This document shows, in pieces, positions 8,914 to 18,330 of a stretch of 64,000 bases of DNA. The first letter of the stretch is position 1. Every line of letters begins with the position of its first letter. The notes beneath the pieces are model-generated. The model worked only from the letters and a program-made list of their open reading frames with translations, did no database searches and had not been told where the DNA came from. The stretch lies in contig NZ_BAXB01000017.1 in assembly GCF_000698145.1 (NCBI RefSeq), positions 1-64,000 of the forward strand, written 5' to 3'. Position numbers and translations under genes: made by a program. Origin of the DNA: Geomicrobium sp. JCM 19039. GTDB taxonomy: Bacteria > Bacillota > Bacilli > Bacillales > Marinococcaceae.

Positions 8914-9741
8914 ATGATGGACCGTAATAGTCTATTATATGGACGTTTTTTCGAACAATTGCAATCCGTTGTAGAACGAATTGTTGCGAAGACGGCACAG
9001 TCAACATCACGTACACTATCAAAAGATGAGCAAGAACTGCACAGTCACCTTCTGTATCGATTACTCCAAAAGGTTAAAAAAGAATTGGTCGTGCAAGAAT
9101 CGACGGAAGATATAAATTTGGATTACGATCCAACGGACGTTCTCGCTAAGCAAGGTCATGACCTTGAGTATATCGTTGAATTGCTATCCCGCTTTCGTGT
9201 GCACGCGCTTGAGGAAATTGAACGAGAGTTGAAGCAGTCGTTTGGAGAGATTGATGACCAAAACCAAACGGAGCACATTTTTCCGTTTATTTTTCGAATG
9301 ACAGAAATTTTTGACCAAGTGATTGCTAACTCCACTAAATATTATAATAGTCAGCATAAGTTACGCTTACTAAAATTGGAAGAGGAATTGTTAGAAGTAT
9401 CTGCACCGATCGTACCGGTTCGCAAACACATTTCTGTTCTTCCAGTTATCGGTGTGATGAGTGAGGACCGAGCGACGCACATCCTAAATGAAGTGATCCC
9501 GAATGTTGCGAGCAAAGAAGTACAAATACTGATCGTTGATTTCTCGGGCATTCATATGTTCGATACGTTTGCCGCTTCCCGCTTTTTTACGATCACGCAG
9601 ACGCTAGCTTTGTTAGGCATTCGTCCGGTCATTACGGGCGTTCGTCCTGAGATGGCACAAACGACAATCCAACTCGGTGTGAAGCTTTCGGACTTAGAAG
9701 TGTATCGTGATGTGAAGACGGCGTTAGAAGCGTTAAAATAA
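8914..9741 (+). CDS. RsbR-family stressosome protein (STAS domain)
   Basis: 275 residues. The N-terminal ~140 residues are helical, as in the non-haem globin sensor of RsbR paralogues. A STAS domain follows at about 160-272 (LPVIGVMSEDRATHILNEV onward). Both phosphorylatable threonines of the family appear to be present, in FDTF and in GVRPEMAQTT. RsbR proteins co-assemble with RsbS and RsbT in the stressosome upstream of SigB; neither is in this window, so this is an orphan paralogue. GAGGG lies 7 nt upstream of the start, and a strong terminator overlaps the stop. Confidence 0.88.
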   Translation: MMDRNSLLYGRFFEQLQSVVERIVAKTAQSTSRTLSKDEQELHSHLLYRLLQKVKKELVVQESTEDINLDYDPTDVLAKQGHDLEYIVELLSRFRVHALEEIERELKQSFGEIDDQNQTEHIFPFIFRMTEIFDQVIANSTKYYNSQHKLRLLKLEEELLEVSAPIVPVRKHISVLPVIGVMSEDRATHILNEVIPNVASKEVQILIVDFSGIHMFDTFAASRFFTITQTLALLGIRPVITGVRPEMAQTTIQLGVKLSDLEVYRDVKTALEALK

Positions 9742-9775
9742 ACCCTCATTGGTGTGCGTCAATGAGGGTTTGATT
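9740..9775 (+). terminator. Rho-independent terminator after rsbR paralogue
   Basis: A 12-bp stem AAACCCTCATTG/CAATGAGGGTTT with an 8-nt loop, followed by GATTT. It can also serve the convergent VOC gene. Confidence 0.85.
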
Positions 9776-9779
9776 TGCT

Positions 9780-10547
9780 CTATGATTGCTCTTTTAGTTC
9801 CTGTAAACGTTGTTTGGCACCTTCAAGCGATTCGTCGTAGATTGAATCAATCGAGATTAGGATGTTACCTGCGGATTTTATCGCCTCGTTCGACCGCTCG
9901 TGTTGGTCTAATGCCACGTATACCTCAGCTTGTAACACGTAAGCCCGAAATAAAACGGGAAACGTGGCATCGTCAACGAATTTATGAAACGCAACTTCCA
10001 ACGTGTTGCGTGCAGCAAGAGGGTCTTCTTTAGAATGAGCAAAGCGATACGCTTGTGCGAACGATTTTTCGAATTTCGACTGCAGTGCACCCACTCTTTC
10101 ATCCTCTTTTTTCATTAATTCCGTAGAATCACCAAAGCCTTGAGACAAAATGATCGTATTGCCCGTAGGATCAGTAATGTTCACCCGCCAGTCCTCGGCT
10201 GTTTGGTTCATCCTCGAGATGCGCGGCAACCCTTTTACAGGAATTCGGCCATAATAGGCTTTAAGATTAGCGCGAAGCTCATCATTGATCTCTTTTAGGT
10301 TCGGGACAATGACCGAGCACCCTCCAACATTCCCTTCCTCTTCGTGTTTACGGTTGCCAAAGAAACTAAACTCGCCAATTCCTTTTTTAAAAACTTCAGC
10401 AAAACGATAAGGAGCCTTCTGATAATACGTAATCTGAAACCCCATCGCTGTATAAAACGCTAAATGATGATCAAATTCATGGTAATCACAGTCGAAAATA
10501 GGGATCGTCCGGTTGCGATTCAAACCATCGTCGTTTTTTTCACTCAT
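9780..10547 (-). CDS. VOC-domain protein (bleomycin-resistance-like)
   Basis: 255 residues. Residues ~12-125 have a single VOC/glyoxalase fold like bleomycin-binding proteins (IPIFDCDYHEFDHHLAFYTA, then DWRVNITDPTGNTIILSQG). Residues ~130-255 are helical with a TPR-like pattern (AARNTLEVAFHKF, LFRAYVLQAEVYVALDQHE). The start is MSEKNDD, 9 nt after GGAG; the longer reading frame upstream has no ribosome site. Ligand unknown. Confidence 0.75.
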   Translation of the reverse strand: MSEKNDDGLNRNRTIPIFDCDYHEFDHHLAFYTAMGFQITYYQKAPYRFAEVFKKGIGEFSFFGNRKHEEEGNVGGCSVIVPNLKEINDELRANLKAYYGRIPVKGLPRISRMNQTAEDWRVNITDPTGNTIILSQGFGDSTELMKKEDERVGALQSKFEKSFAQAYRFAHSKEDPLAARNTLEVAFHKFVDDATFPVLFRAYVLQAEVYVALDQHERSNEAIKSAGNILISIDSIYDESLEGAKQRLQELKEQS

Positions 10548-10874
10548 GCTCGTCCACTCCTCTAGTTTTGGTAGGTGGAGAACTATCGTACCAAATACCG
10601 CTGAACATTTCCTATTGTTTTTTGAGTGGGGTAGCGAACATACATAGGGACTAACACTGATACGAGGTTTGATCACATAAATCGTCCTCGAAGGTAAACC
10701 GAATTATTCTTCAATAAAGCACTGCCTTCAGCCAATTCCTTTATCCGAGCACATGAATACTTAGAAATGCAATGTAGAGCAACGAGATTCAACCGACAAG
10801 TGTCGGCCAGCGCTCGGTGCTCTTTTTAATGACTTGTCCACGTATTTAAAGCAAATCATCGGACGATTTTTTAG
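10548..10874. other. Intergenic region with an orphan plus-strand terminator
   Basis: Both neighbours are on the minus strand, yet the only strong signal here is a plus-strand terminator at 10777-10827. No ORF with a ribosome site precedes it on the plus strand. Confidence 0.5.
10777..10827 (+). terminator. Two-tier hairpin with T5 tail (orphan terminator)
   Basis: Outer stem GAGCAACGAG (10777-10786) with CTCGGTGCTC (10813-10822), 9 of 10 paired. Inner stem CCGACA/TGTCGG. TTTTT follows at 10823-10827. No plus-strand gene lies upstream, so a small RNA is possible. Confidence 0.6.
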
Positions 10875-11486
10875 CTATCCTCCTAAACCATCCCACCAAT
10901 CACTGATGGATTGCAGGATGCGTTGAAAAAAGTTCGATTCTTCACTGGGCTCTTCAGTCTCCTCTACATCTAGCTCAGGCGTGTCCATCGGTTCAACGTA
11001 AATCATTTCGGATCCGTACTCCTCATACAGCGCGTCGCGATGGCTGTCGGTATACGGATCGATCCCGACATCGATCTGGTTTTCAAAAAGGTTTACACTA
11101 GTTCCGACAATCTGGAAGTCAAAACCCGTCTCGTCAGGCGGGCCGATGGTAATATTCTCTTGCTTTGTGAGCAACTCCTCTTCGGTAAAGGCGACTTCGC
11201 GGAATCTGACTTCGTCTTCCTCACTCGCTATCGCTTGGATGTCTTCTTGTTGTTCAGTAGAAATCATTTCTGTAAAAGAAAGCATAATAGCAGCATCTGC
11301 AAATTCGTCTTCTCGGTCTAAGTGAAGACTTGCAAATTGGTTGCTCTCCACATTGTCATGGATATAATCTTCAATGGCTTCAATAACGTTCGGTTCAGGT
11401 TCGTGTCCTAGATCGTCAGACGTGTTAGCAACGGATGTACCCATAAAGAGCACAATACCTAGGGTCAGGCTAACGTTTCGAAACAT
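10875..11486 (-). CDS. Exported hypothetical protein, 203 aa
   Basis: The N terminus MFRNVSLTLGIVLFMGTSV looks like a signal peptide with cleavage near ANT. The mature part is strongly acidic, with a predicted alpha/beta region (FEDQIVG-like segments DFQIVGTSVNLFENQIDVGI) and an amphipathic tail NFFQRILQSISDWWDGLGG. I do not recognise the family. AAGGAGAGG lies 7 nt before the ATG at 11486. It is monocistronic and divergent from the S41 peptidase gene. Confidence 0.65.
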   Translation of the reverse strand: MFRNVSLTLGIVLFMGTSVANTSDDLGHEPEPNVIEAIEDYIHDNVESNQFASLHLDREDEFADAAIMLSFTEMISTEQQEDIQAIASEEDEVRFREVAFTEEELLTKQENITIGPPDETGFDFQIVGTSVNLFENQIDVGIDPYTDSHRDALYEEYGSEMIYVEPMDTPELDVEETEEPSEESNFFQRILQSISDWWDGLGG

Positions 11487-11612
11487 TGATACCTCTCCTT
11501 TTTTAATGAATAATCTGACTTTATGAATCTGACGTTTCATATGGCAAAAGGTTACAAGTGAAAGGATGTGAGCAATACGTTGTCGAAATAGGTCATAAGA
11601 AGGGGGCTACGT

Positions 11613-12878
11613 ATGAAATACGTATTTTCTAAAGTCGTTGAAACGATGCACGCTGATTATGCGGGTAGTACGGATAAGCGCGGTTGGGATGATCCAGAGC
11701 GATATAGGAAGGAACTCAATGATCAACCATTATGTAGAGAGCAGTTCACAAATGTTGTAAAAGATTATTTACTTGACTTTGAAGATCCACATCTTTTTTT
11801 CGTCGATCGCAAACAGAAGGCTGTCGGTCAAAAAGATCGAGGTTTTCAACTTCGACGATTCAAGGATGAGCTATTTGTTACGCATGTGGGTCGAGAACAG
11901 AGGGTCGTCAAAGGGGATCGGTTCATTCGGTTAGACGATACGCCGGTCCACATAGTAAAACAGACGTACAATCGCCTGCTTCGCAATGAAACTGCAGAGC
12001 GTGAAAATTGGTCAAAAGTACTCCCGTATGTACAGTCTGGAACATTCATCGATCAAGAAGGAGCGGAGAGAACGATTGAGTTTACGAATTATCCGTCAGA
12101 GCCTCCTGTCGCAGTTCACGCTGTCCAGTCACTCGATCAAGACATTGCGTTAATCACCTTAACCGACTTCGCAAACCCTAATGATGTTCATGACTTACTT
12201 AAGAGAGAAAGAGAGTCGCTTTCCAAGAAGAAAAAATGGATTTTTGATGTACGTGTGAACCACGGGGGATCAGATGCTAGTTTTCATCCATTATTAGACT
12301 ATGTAATGCCAATTGAAGGCGTTGAGCTGTACGACGAATCGGAGATGAGTCAGTACTTTTGTACAGAGAACAACACCGATCGAATGGTTCATTTTTTACA
12401 CGAGCAATTGGAATCTGTTGAAGATCCTGGAACAGTCGACGTATTGACGTTCGTGATTCGTGAATGGGAGCGTCACCGCGGAGCAGGTTTTGTTGATTTC
12501 GATCATCAACAGGTTCTTCCAAATACATTTATCCGAGGACGTAGCGATGGACCGGAACACATCGTTCTTTTAACAGACGTCATGTGTGGGAGTTCTGGTG
12601 ATTCATTTGTTGAAGTGTGCAAAAAGTCTAGCAAAGTGACGGTGATGGCGCGCGCGACGCTCGGTTTGAATGACTATGCAAACATTGTGACCGAAGACGT
12701 CGGCGAAGGATTTGAGCTCATGTATGCGACATCGAGGTTGAAGCGGATTGATGAAGGAAAAGGGATGACGGGTGTAGGGATTGTGCCCGATATCCATATC
12801 CCTTGGACACCAGACCATATCCATACAGATGTTGATCTACATCGTGCCATTCAGTTTTTGAACAAGTCATTCAATTAG
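11613..12878 (+). CDS. S41 family peptidase-like protein
   Basis: 421 residues. The C-terminal half has the S41 (C-terminal processing peptidase/tricorn) fold, with DVRVNHGGSD as substrate-binding segment and CGSSGDSF carrying the probable nucleophile Ser, then VGIVPDIHIPW near the end as in family members. No signal peptide is visible, so it is apparently cytoplasmic and unlike secreted CtpA. GGGGG lies 6 nt upstream of the start. Its 3' end overlaps the convergent small membrane gene by 4 nt. Confidence 0.8.
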   Translation: MKYVFSKVVETMHADYAGSTDKRGWDDPERYRKELNDQPLCREQFTNVVKDYLLDFEDPHLFFVDRKQKAVGQKDRGFQLRRFKDELFVTHVGREQRVVKGDRFIRLDDTPVHIVKQTYNRLLRNETAERENWSKVLPYVQSGTFIDQEGAERTIEFTNYPSEPPVAVHAVQSLDQDIALITLTDFANPNDVHDLLKRERESLSKKKKWIFDVRVNHGGSDASFHPLLDYVMPIEGVELYDESEMSQYFCTENNTDRMVHFLHEQLESVEDPGTVDVLTFVIREWERHRGAGFVDFDHQQVLPNTFIRGRSDGPEHIVLLTDVMCGSSGDSFVEVCKKSSKVTVMARATLGLNDYANIVTEDVGEGFELMYATSRLKRIDEGKGMTGVGIVPDIHIPWTPDHIHTDVDLHRAIQFLNKSFN

Positions 12879-13069
12879 TTCTGGTTTTCTGGCTTTTTAA
12901 CAATAGACGTACCGACAATTCCTATAATTAATAGGATGATGGATGGTACGGACAACGTGTCAAACCAGTGACCACCGGGAATGTCTGGCAAGCTGTCAAT
13001 TTGTTCTACGAGTCTAAAGCCAGTGAGTATGAGTCCTACGATCAGCAACAGTTGGAATACACGATACAT
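12875..13069 (-). CDS. Small membrane protein, 64 aa
   Basis: Two hydrophobic segments, VFQLLLIVGLILTGF and SVPSIILLIIGIVGTSIV, separated by an acidic loop and ending in a short charged tail. The ATG at 13069 has AAAGG 9 nt upstream; the ATG at 13078 overlaps that site. It follows the larger membrane protein gene on the same strand with 5 nt between. Family not recognised. Confidence 0.6.
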   Translation of the reverse strand: MYRVFQLLLIVGLILTGFRLVEQIDSLPDIPGGHWFDTLSVPSIILLIIGIVGTSIVKKPENQN

Positions 13070-13074
13070 GGAAA

Positions 13075-13707
13075 TCATCCTTTCTTCTGGAAAATATACG
13101 TTGCGGAAATGATCGTATCAACGATGAAAACGATGCCCCAAATCATGGCGACGGAGTAGAATGTTTCGTTCGCATATGGGGTAGGCTCGTAACTTTCGCT
13201 ACCGAACCAGTCAACGTCTAGTGTGAACAACTCGTTCACCTGTACACCACTCAAAACGAGAAACGACACTTGAGCCACAATGAATACGGCGAGGTGCACG
13301 AGCCAAGTGAATGTGTAATATTTCGCTTGAAAACGAGGGTCCTTATGCTTCTCCATCTCTTCGTAGTCTTTTTTTGTTAGCAGGTTTGGCGCGTCAATTC
13401 GCTTTCGCATCCACCGGTCCAGACGCTTGAAATCATGATAACCAAACGTGATGGCGTACAAAACAAATAGCGTCACGATAATTTGAAAGGCGGAAATTTC
13501 ACCTGTTTGGCTATATACATACCAAGCGAGCCATGCTTCTAGAAATGTCAGTAAGATAAACCCAATTAGAAAGAACACGCTAAATGAAGGTTTTTTTACG
13601 ATATAGCGGACAACAGCAAATGCAATCAAAGCGAGCAATCCGAATACTTCGATTGCGATGAAGATTTCCCATTGATGCGTAATGAGTAGATCAGAAATAA
13701 GGATCAC
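13075..13707 (-). CDS. Integral membrane protein, about 210 aa
   Basis: Five to six hydrophobic segments (WEIFIAIEVFGLLALIAFAV, SVFFLIGFILLTFLEAWLAW, AFQIIVTLFVLYAITFGY, LVHLAVFIVAQVSFLVLSG, VAMIWGIVFIVDTIISA) with a charged cytoplasmic loop (KRLDRWMRKRIDA). Family not recognised. The start is uncertain: GTG at 13707 lies within the best Shine-Dalgarno, GAGGTGAT, while an ATT at 13698 is optimally spaced from it. The gene is probably co-transcribed with the 64-residue membrane protein gene and is divergent from tetR. Confidence 0.65.
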   Translation of the reverse strand: MILISDLLITHQWEIFIAIEVFGLLALIAFAVVRYIVKKPSFSVFFLIGFILLTFLEAWLAWYVYSQTGEISAFQIIVTLFVLYAITFGYHDFKRLDRWMRKRIDAPNLLTKKDYEEMEKHKDPRFQAKYYTFTWLVHLAVFIVAQVSFLVLSGVQVNELFTLDVDWFGSESYEPTPYANETFYSVAMIWGIVFIVDTIISATYIFQKKG

Positions 13708-13771
13708 CTCTTTTTTATAATTCACTTGAGCTAAAATAAAAATACCATGAAATAAATTAGTGTGCAATGAT

Positions 13772-13806
13772 TTAACTCAACTGAATGAAAATGATATACT
13801 TGCAGT
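13772..13806 (+). promoter_or_regulatory. Promoter giving a probably leaderless tetR mRNA
   Basis: TTAACT (13772-13777), a 17-bp spacer and TATACT (13795-13800) form a near-consensus SigA promoter. The tetR ATG begins 7 nt after the -10 box, exactly where transcription should start, and no Shine-Dalgarno precedes it. Confidence 0.7.
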
Positions 13807-14409
13807 ATGCCAAAAATAGTTGATCATGAACAAAGAAGGAAACAAATTGCTGAAACGACGTGGGAAGTCATCCGTGAACGTGGGATATCGCAGGCGACGA
13901 CGAGAAACATCGCATCTCGAGCAGGGTTGTCGCAAGGGGCACTCAGACACTATTTCCCAAAGCATACAGATTTAATGGTGTTCGCGATGGACTCTGTCAT
14001 TGAACGTGTGACCGAGCGGTTACAATCGTTGGACCAAAAAGGATTAGCGCCGCTGGAGAAAGTGGTTGAATATTTGACAGAATTACTACCGACGAATGAT
14101 GCCAAGATGTTAGAGATGGAAGTTTGGTTTGCCTTTGTGTCCCATGCGCGCTCAAGTTCAGAGCTGGATGTTCAGTACGATCATTTACAAACGGCAGTTA
14201 AAGATGTGATTGTATTTCTCGACAACCGAGGGATACTACATCCTGATTTGAACGTTGCATTTGAACAAGAAAAATTGTACGCGTTTATTAACGGGCTAGC
14301 TCTCAATTTATATTTGGAGCCGGGAGTAAGAACAGAGAGTCAAATCAAAGAAATGATTGTAGATGACGTAAAAAAACGAATTGTTAATAAGGAGAAGAGC
14401 GATGACTGA
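13807..14409 (+). CDS. TetR/AcrR family transcriptional regulator (BetI-like)
   Basis: 200 residues. The N-terminal HTH (RERGISQATTRNIASRAGLS, then QGALRHYFPKH) is typical of the BetI/TetR_C_6 group; the C-terminal ligand domain includes EVWFAFVSHARSSSELD. There is no ribosome binding site and the promoter implies a leaderless transcript. It overlaps the following DUF4256 gene by 8 nt, so the two form an operon. The divergent membrane protein gene shares the promoter region and may be regulated by it. Ligand unknown. Confidence 0.88.
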   Translation: MPKIVDHEQRRKQIAETTWEVIRERGISQATTRNIASRAGLSQGALRHYFPKHTDLMVFAMDSVIERVTERLQSLDQKGLAPLEKVVEYLTELLPTNDAKMLEMEVWFAFVSHARSSSELDVQYDHLQTAVKDVIVFLDNRGILHPDLNVAFEQEKLYAFINGLALNLYLEPGVRTESQIKEMIVDDVKKRIVNKEKSDD

Positions 14410-14945
14410 AAACAATCAAGAACACATTGTGAGCATCTTAGCTGAGCGGTTCGATGCAAATATGCACCGGCATGAAGGGATGGAATGGGAAGTGATTCGA
14501 GAAAGAATCACACATGACCCGAAGCACCTTTTGGCGCTCCGGGCCATGGAGGATACAGGTGGGGAGCCTGATGTGATCGGCTACGACGAAACGTCAGACA
14601 CGTACACGTTCGTTGACTGTTGTAAAGAAAGTCCAAAAGGCAGAAGAAGCGCCTGTTATGACAAACAAGCTCTCGAGTCACGAAAGAAGTTTCCGCCGAA
14701 ACACAATGCGATGGATACCGCCGCTGAAATTGGGATTACCATTCTTACTGAGGAAGAATACCGGGCGTTGCAACAAGTTGAAGTGGTGGACACAAAAACA
14801 TCCAGCTGGATTCATACCTGCAGATATTCGAGAACGGGGCGGGGCACTGTTCGCCGATTATCGGTACGGGCATGTGTTTATCTATCATAACGGTGCCGAG
14901 TCATACTACGGGGCGCGTGGCTTTCGTGGGAAGCTAAATGTGTAA
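14402..14945 (+). pseudogene. DUF4256 family protein, frameshifted
   Basis: The first frame matches DUF4256 from MTENNQEHIV to VDTKTSSWIH; the rest, PADIRERGGALFADYRYG then HNGAESYYGARGFRG, is in another frame and ends at 14945. The lesion is near 14813-14818 (a net change of one base). The repaired protein would be about 180 residues, the usual family size. AAGGAG precedes the start, which lies within the end of tetR. Function of DUF4256 is not established. Confidence 0.8.
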
Positions 14946-14986
14946 TAAAAAGAGGCCACCTTCGGTTGTGAGGTGGCCTCTTTTTA
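14946..14986 (+). terminator. Bidirectional terminator
   Basis: A 15-bp stem AAAAAGAGGCCACCT/AGGTGGCCTCTTTTT with a 9-nt loop, immediately after the DUF4256 stop. Confidence 0.9.
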
Positions 14987-15009
14987 TGTTTTTATGCTAC
15001 CAATCCGCT

Positions 15010-15175
15010 GAGTGTATCGGCGGTAGGCTACCAGAAAATGGTAGTGAAGTACCGAAAACGAGCCTTATCGGCGGCAGGCTACCATAAAATGGTAGTAGAA
15101 CACCGAACCCGTACACTTATCAGAAGAGCGCTACCAGAAAACGGTAATGAACCACCAATCGGTAGAATCCGAGCC
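15010..15175. repeat. Three degenerate 52-bp hairpin repeats
   Basis: Units begin near 15010, 15063 and 15115. Each contains a hairpin CTACCA-AAAA-like loop-TGGTAG (the third is CTACCAGAAAACGGTAA), at 15028, 15079 and 15131, so the period is 51-52 bp. The first two also share TATCGGCGG(T/C)AGG. They fill the space between a plus-strand terminator and the 3' end of the minus-strand FMN reductase gene. Confidence 0.7.
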
Positions 15176-15183
15176 GTGCGGAC

Positions 15184-15750
15184 CTAGAAATCGTACAAAT
15201 CGTCTTTTTTCTGAAGCATTTCTTGATACGTTTCGGCGAGGAGCATCGTATCTTCGACGAGGTTTTGTAAGCGAAAATGTACATCGTCGTTGACGATTTC
15301 TTTTTGATGAAAATCTTTCTCTTCAATGAAAACGAAGTTCTGTGACACATTCGCTTTCATATACGTCAGAATTGGCCGGAGTTGTTGTTCGGCGATAAGG
15401 TAATGCTTTGGGGAACCGGCGGTGACGACGATGCTGACGGTTTTGGTTTCTAATGCCCGTTCGGGTAGAAGGTCAAAGACATTTTTCAATGAACCAGGAA
15501 TGGATGCTTGAAAGATCGGCGTTCCAATAATCAAGACATCGGCATCCATGATCGCCCGAGAGACGTGCTTTGTATCGCCTTCGTAATCGAGGAAATGACG
15601 TCCATCACTCCAGTCGAGATCTACGCTGGCGAGGTCAATTGTTGTCGCCTCTGCATTAGGGTAGCTTTCTTCGAGTACGCGCATCGTCTCCGCCATAGCT
15701 GTTCGTGTTTTTGAACCGATTCTTGAGCCAGATAAACCTACGACTTTCAT
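15184..15750 (-). CDS. NADPH-dependent FMN reductase
   Basis: 188-residue flavodoxin-like reductase of the SsuE/MsuE type. The N-terminal phosphate-binding loop is GLSGSRIGSKTRTA, followed by ADVLIIGTPIFQASIPGSLK, which places the FMN isoalloxazine in this family. It would supply reduced flavin to the LLM oxygenase encoded immediately upstream; the genes overlap by 4 nt (ATGA). GGGAGG lies 6 nt before the start. Probably under the control of the divergent HxlR gene. Confidence 0.88.
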   Translation of the reverse strand: MKVVGLSGSRIGSKTRTAMAETMRVLEESYPNAEATTIDLASVDLDWSDGRHFLDYEGDTKHVSRAIMDADVLIIGTPIFQASIPGSLKNVFDLLPERALETKTVSIVVTAGSPKHYLIAEQQLRPILTYMKANVSQNFVFIEEKDFHQKEIVNDDVHFRLQNLVEDTMLLAETYQEMLQKKDDLYDF

Positions 15751-16819
15751 GATGTGCCTCCCGGTTGTTGTTTTGTGTACTTGCGAATGGCTGGCAAGAT
15801 CTCAGTGCCGATTAATTCGATATTTTTCTTGAGCTTATCGAGAGGAACACCGCCGAAATCCATCTGTCCAATAAACCGCTGGTTTCCAAACATCTCGTGC
15901 TGGTAGAGAATCTTTTCAATCACTTGTTGGGGGCTGCCGACATTGATAACACTTCGAAGGTCGCCACTTTGCGCGAAGGCTTGTTTTGGGAAGCCACGTC
16001 CGTTTGTTCTTTTCATCCCTTCATTAATGTGAGGTAGTATTCTCGCTGGGCTTCACTCGTCGTCTCTGCAGTATAGAAGAAGCCCGCAGTAGACACCGGA
16101 AGCGTGCTCGGATCATGACCATTCTCACTGGCAGCCTCGCGATAAGCATCGATCGTTTGCTTGAATTGGGAAGCGGCACCGCCTAAATGAGCAAGGAAAA
16201 TTGGCACACCAGCATAACCCGCTTTAATGGCGCTCGCAGGCGAACCACCTACAGCACGCCAAATCGGTAGCCGGTCTTGATAGGCGCGAGGAATGACTTG
16301 CGCGTTTTCCAACGCGGGTCTGAATTTCCCGCTCCAATTCACCGTTTCTTGTTCATTAATTTGGCGAAGCAACGCAAACTTTTCTTCGTATAACTCTTCA
16401 TAATCGTTCAGGTTATACCCGAGCAAATCGTAGAGCCCGATTCGTGAAGCTCTGCCGGCAATCAGTTCGGTCCTTCCTCCCGAGATCAAATCAATGGTCG
16501 CGAAATCTTCATAAACACGTACGGGATCGAGCGTACTAATAATCGTTGAACTGCTCGCAATCTTTATTTTTTCCGTCGCCTGTGCAATTGCTGAAAGCAC
16601 GACGCTATGGGCTTGTGTTGCGAAAAATTCTTGGTGACTTTCACCAACAGAAACAAAATCAATGCCTGCCTCTTCAGCGAGCTGAGCAACTTCAATGATT
16701 TCTTGAATGCGTTGTTTTGTTGAGATGCGTTCTCCACTTTCGGGATGTGGCAAATGGTCGCCGAGCGTATATAATCCAAATTCCAATCCGTTTGGATCGA
16801 GACGATAGTCATTCATCAT
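15747..16819 (-). pseudogene. LLM-class flavin-dependent oxidoreductase, frameshifted
   Basis: The first frame covers about 265 residues of a luciferase-like monooxygenase (EFGLYTLGDHLPHPESGE, ASSSTIISTLDPVRVYEDFA, ISGGRTELIAGRAS). The C-terminal part (MKRTNGRGFPKQAFAQSGD onward, 89 residues) is in another frame and ends at 15747. Restoring one base near 16031-16036 joins them through HINEGMKRTNGRGF, as expected for the family. Together with the FMN reductase it would be a two-component flavin monooxygenase. Pseudogene or sequence error. Confidence 0.8.
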
Positions 16820-16906
16820 GACGAATCAACCTTTCTTCCTGTTCGTTCTAGTGTTAGTATGGGTGAAAGAAGCAGCTTTTGGAAGTACGCACTTTAATGA
16901 TCTATA

Positions 16907-16922
16907 GTATCTAAAAAGATAC
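16907..16922. promoter_or_regulatory. Palindromic operator candidate for HxlR
   Basis: Perfect inverted repeat GTATCT-AAAA-AGATAC, 15 bp upstream of hxlR. It overlaps the end of a candidate promoter (TTGGAA at 16879, 18-bp spacer, TATAGT at 16903) and lies between the divergent redox genes. Confidence 0.6.
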
Positions 16923-16937
16923 CATTGGAGGACGACG

Positions 16938-17291
16938 ATGAAATTTGAACCCGATTTATGCCGTGTTGAAGACGCGCTTAATATTATTGTAGGCAAATGG
17001 AAGCCAATCATTCTTCTTCATCTACTGCAAGCGGGCACGCAGCGTTTTAGTGAGCTAAAAAGCCATATGCCAGGCATTACCCAGAAAATGCTCACGAAGC
17101 AGCTTCGGGAGCTGGAAGAGGAAGATATTGTCGTGAGGAAAGTGTATGCACAAGTACCGCCGAAAGTAGAGTACTCGATCACGGAGTATGGTAGAACGCT
17201 GGAACCGATTCTCCATGCGATGCATGAGTGGGGCACGAAGCATCAAGCGCATCGTGAACAAAAAGAACGGAACACGAAAACCATCCCTTAG
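16938..17291 (+). CDS. HxlR family transcriptional regulator (redox-sensing type)
   Basis: 117-residue winged-HTH protein: LNIIVGKWKPIILLHLLQ, RFSELKSHMPGITQKMLTKQ and VEYSITEYGRTLEPIL are the standard HxlR blocks. The single N-terminal Cys in DLCRVEDAL corresponds to the redox-active Cys of YodB/HypR-type regulators. GGAGG lies 6 nt before the start. Divergence from a flavin monooxygenase-reductase operon suggests regulation of it by electrophile or oxidant stress (inference). Confidence 0.88.
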   Translation: MKFEPDLCRVEDALNIIVGKWKPIILLHLLQAGTQRFSELKSHMPGITQKMLTKQLRELEEEDIVVRKVYAQVPPKVEYSITEYGRTLEPILHAMHEWGTKHQAHREQKERNTKTIP

Positions 17292-17318
17292 TAGACCTAC
17301 TCTGGGATGGTTTTCTTT
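17278..17318 (+). terminator. Terminator after hxlR
   Basis: Stem AAAACCATCCC/GGGATGGTTTTC with a 16-nt internal region, overlapping the hxlR stop. Confidence 0.8.
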
Positions 17319-17329
17319 GAAACTCAGGC

Positions 17330-17840
<511 letters not shown>

Positions 17841-17844
<4 letters not shown>

Positions 17845-18311
17845 CGTTCATCCTTTCTGCCGATCGACTCATACCAGGCAGTTTGCGGCCTATTCGCAGG
17901 ATAGCCATGTTCGGTTCGATACTGTTTTCTTATACTCGTAAAATGGTGCCACTGTTTCTCGCTGTTTGGGTAGTTGGCGTGATGAACAACACAGTGAATC
18001 TGATCTTCCACACACGGGTCTGTCCATACCCCTAAGCGAAGTTCTAGTTCACTCAGTAAAATTGCGGGGTTAGCGGTTTTCATCTCTTGCAGCGAATAGA
18101 TACGTAATTGATACACAAGTTTTTCTGCAAGCTGATAACCAATGGATGGAATCTGTTGAAATTTCGAGAGCGCTTTTAGCTCTTTCGCCCGTTCTTTGGA
18201 AATTTGTAACAAGTCTGTGAGCTCTGCTGTAGGGATCGATTTTACGTCAGCGATTCGTCGTTTAGCTTTTCGAAGCTGGCGTTTTTCTTCTTCAGATAGT
18301 GGAAGTTTCAT
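17841..18311 (-). CDS. Helix-hairpin-helix protein, Cdd1/pathogenicity-locus family
   Basis: 156 residues. The central LSKFQQIPSIGYQLAEKLVY is a helix-hairpin-helix motif, followed by VWTDPCVEDQIHCVVHHANY, characteristic of the Cdd1 (PF11731) family named after a C. difficile locus. DNA binding is likely; the role is unknown. The ATG at 18311 is chosen for its 6-nt spacing to GGGAGG. It forms an operon with the downstream GNAT gene. Confidence 0.78.
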
Positions 18312-18330
18312 AAACATCCCTCCCAGTCGT

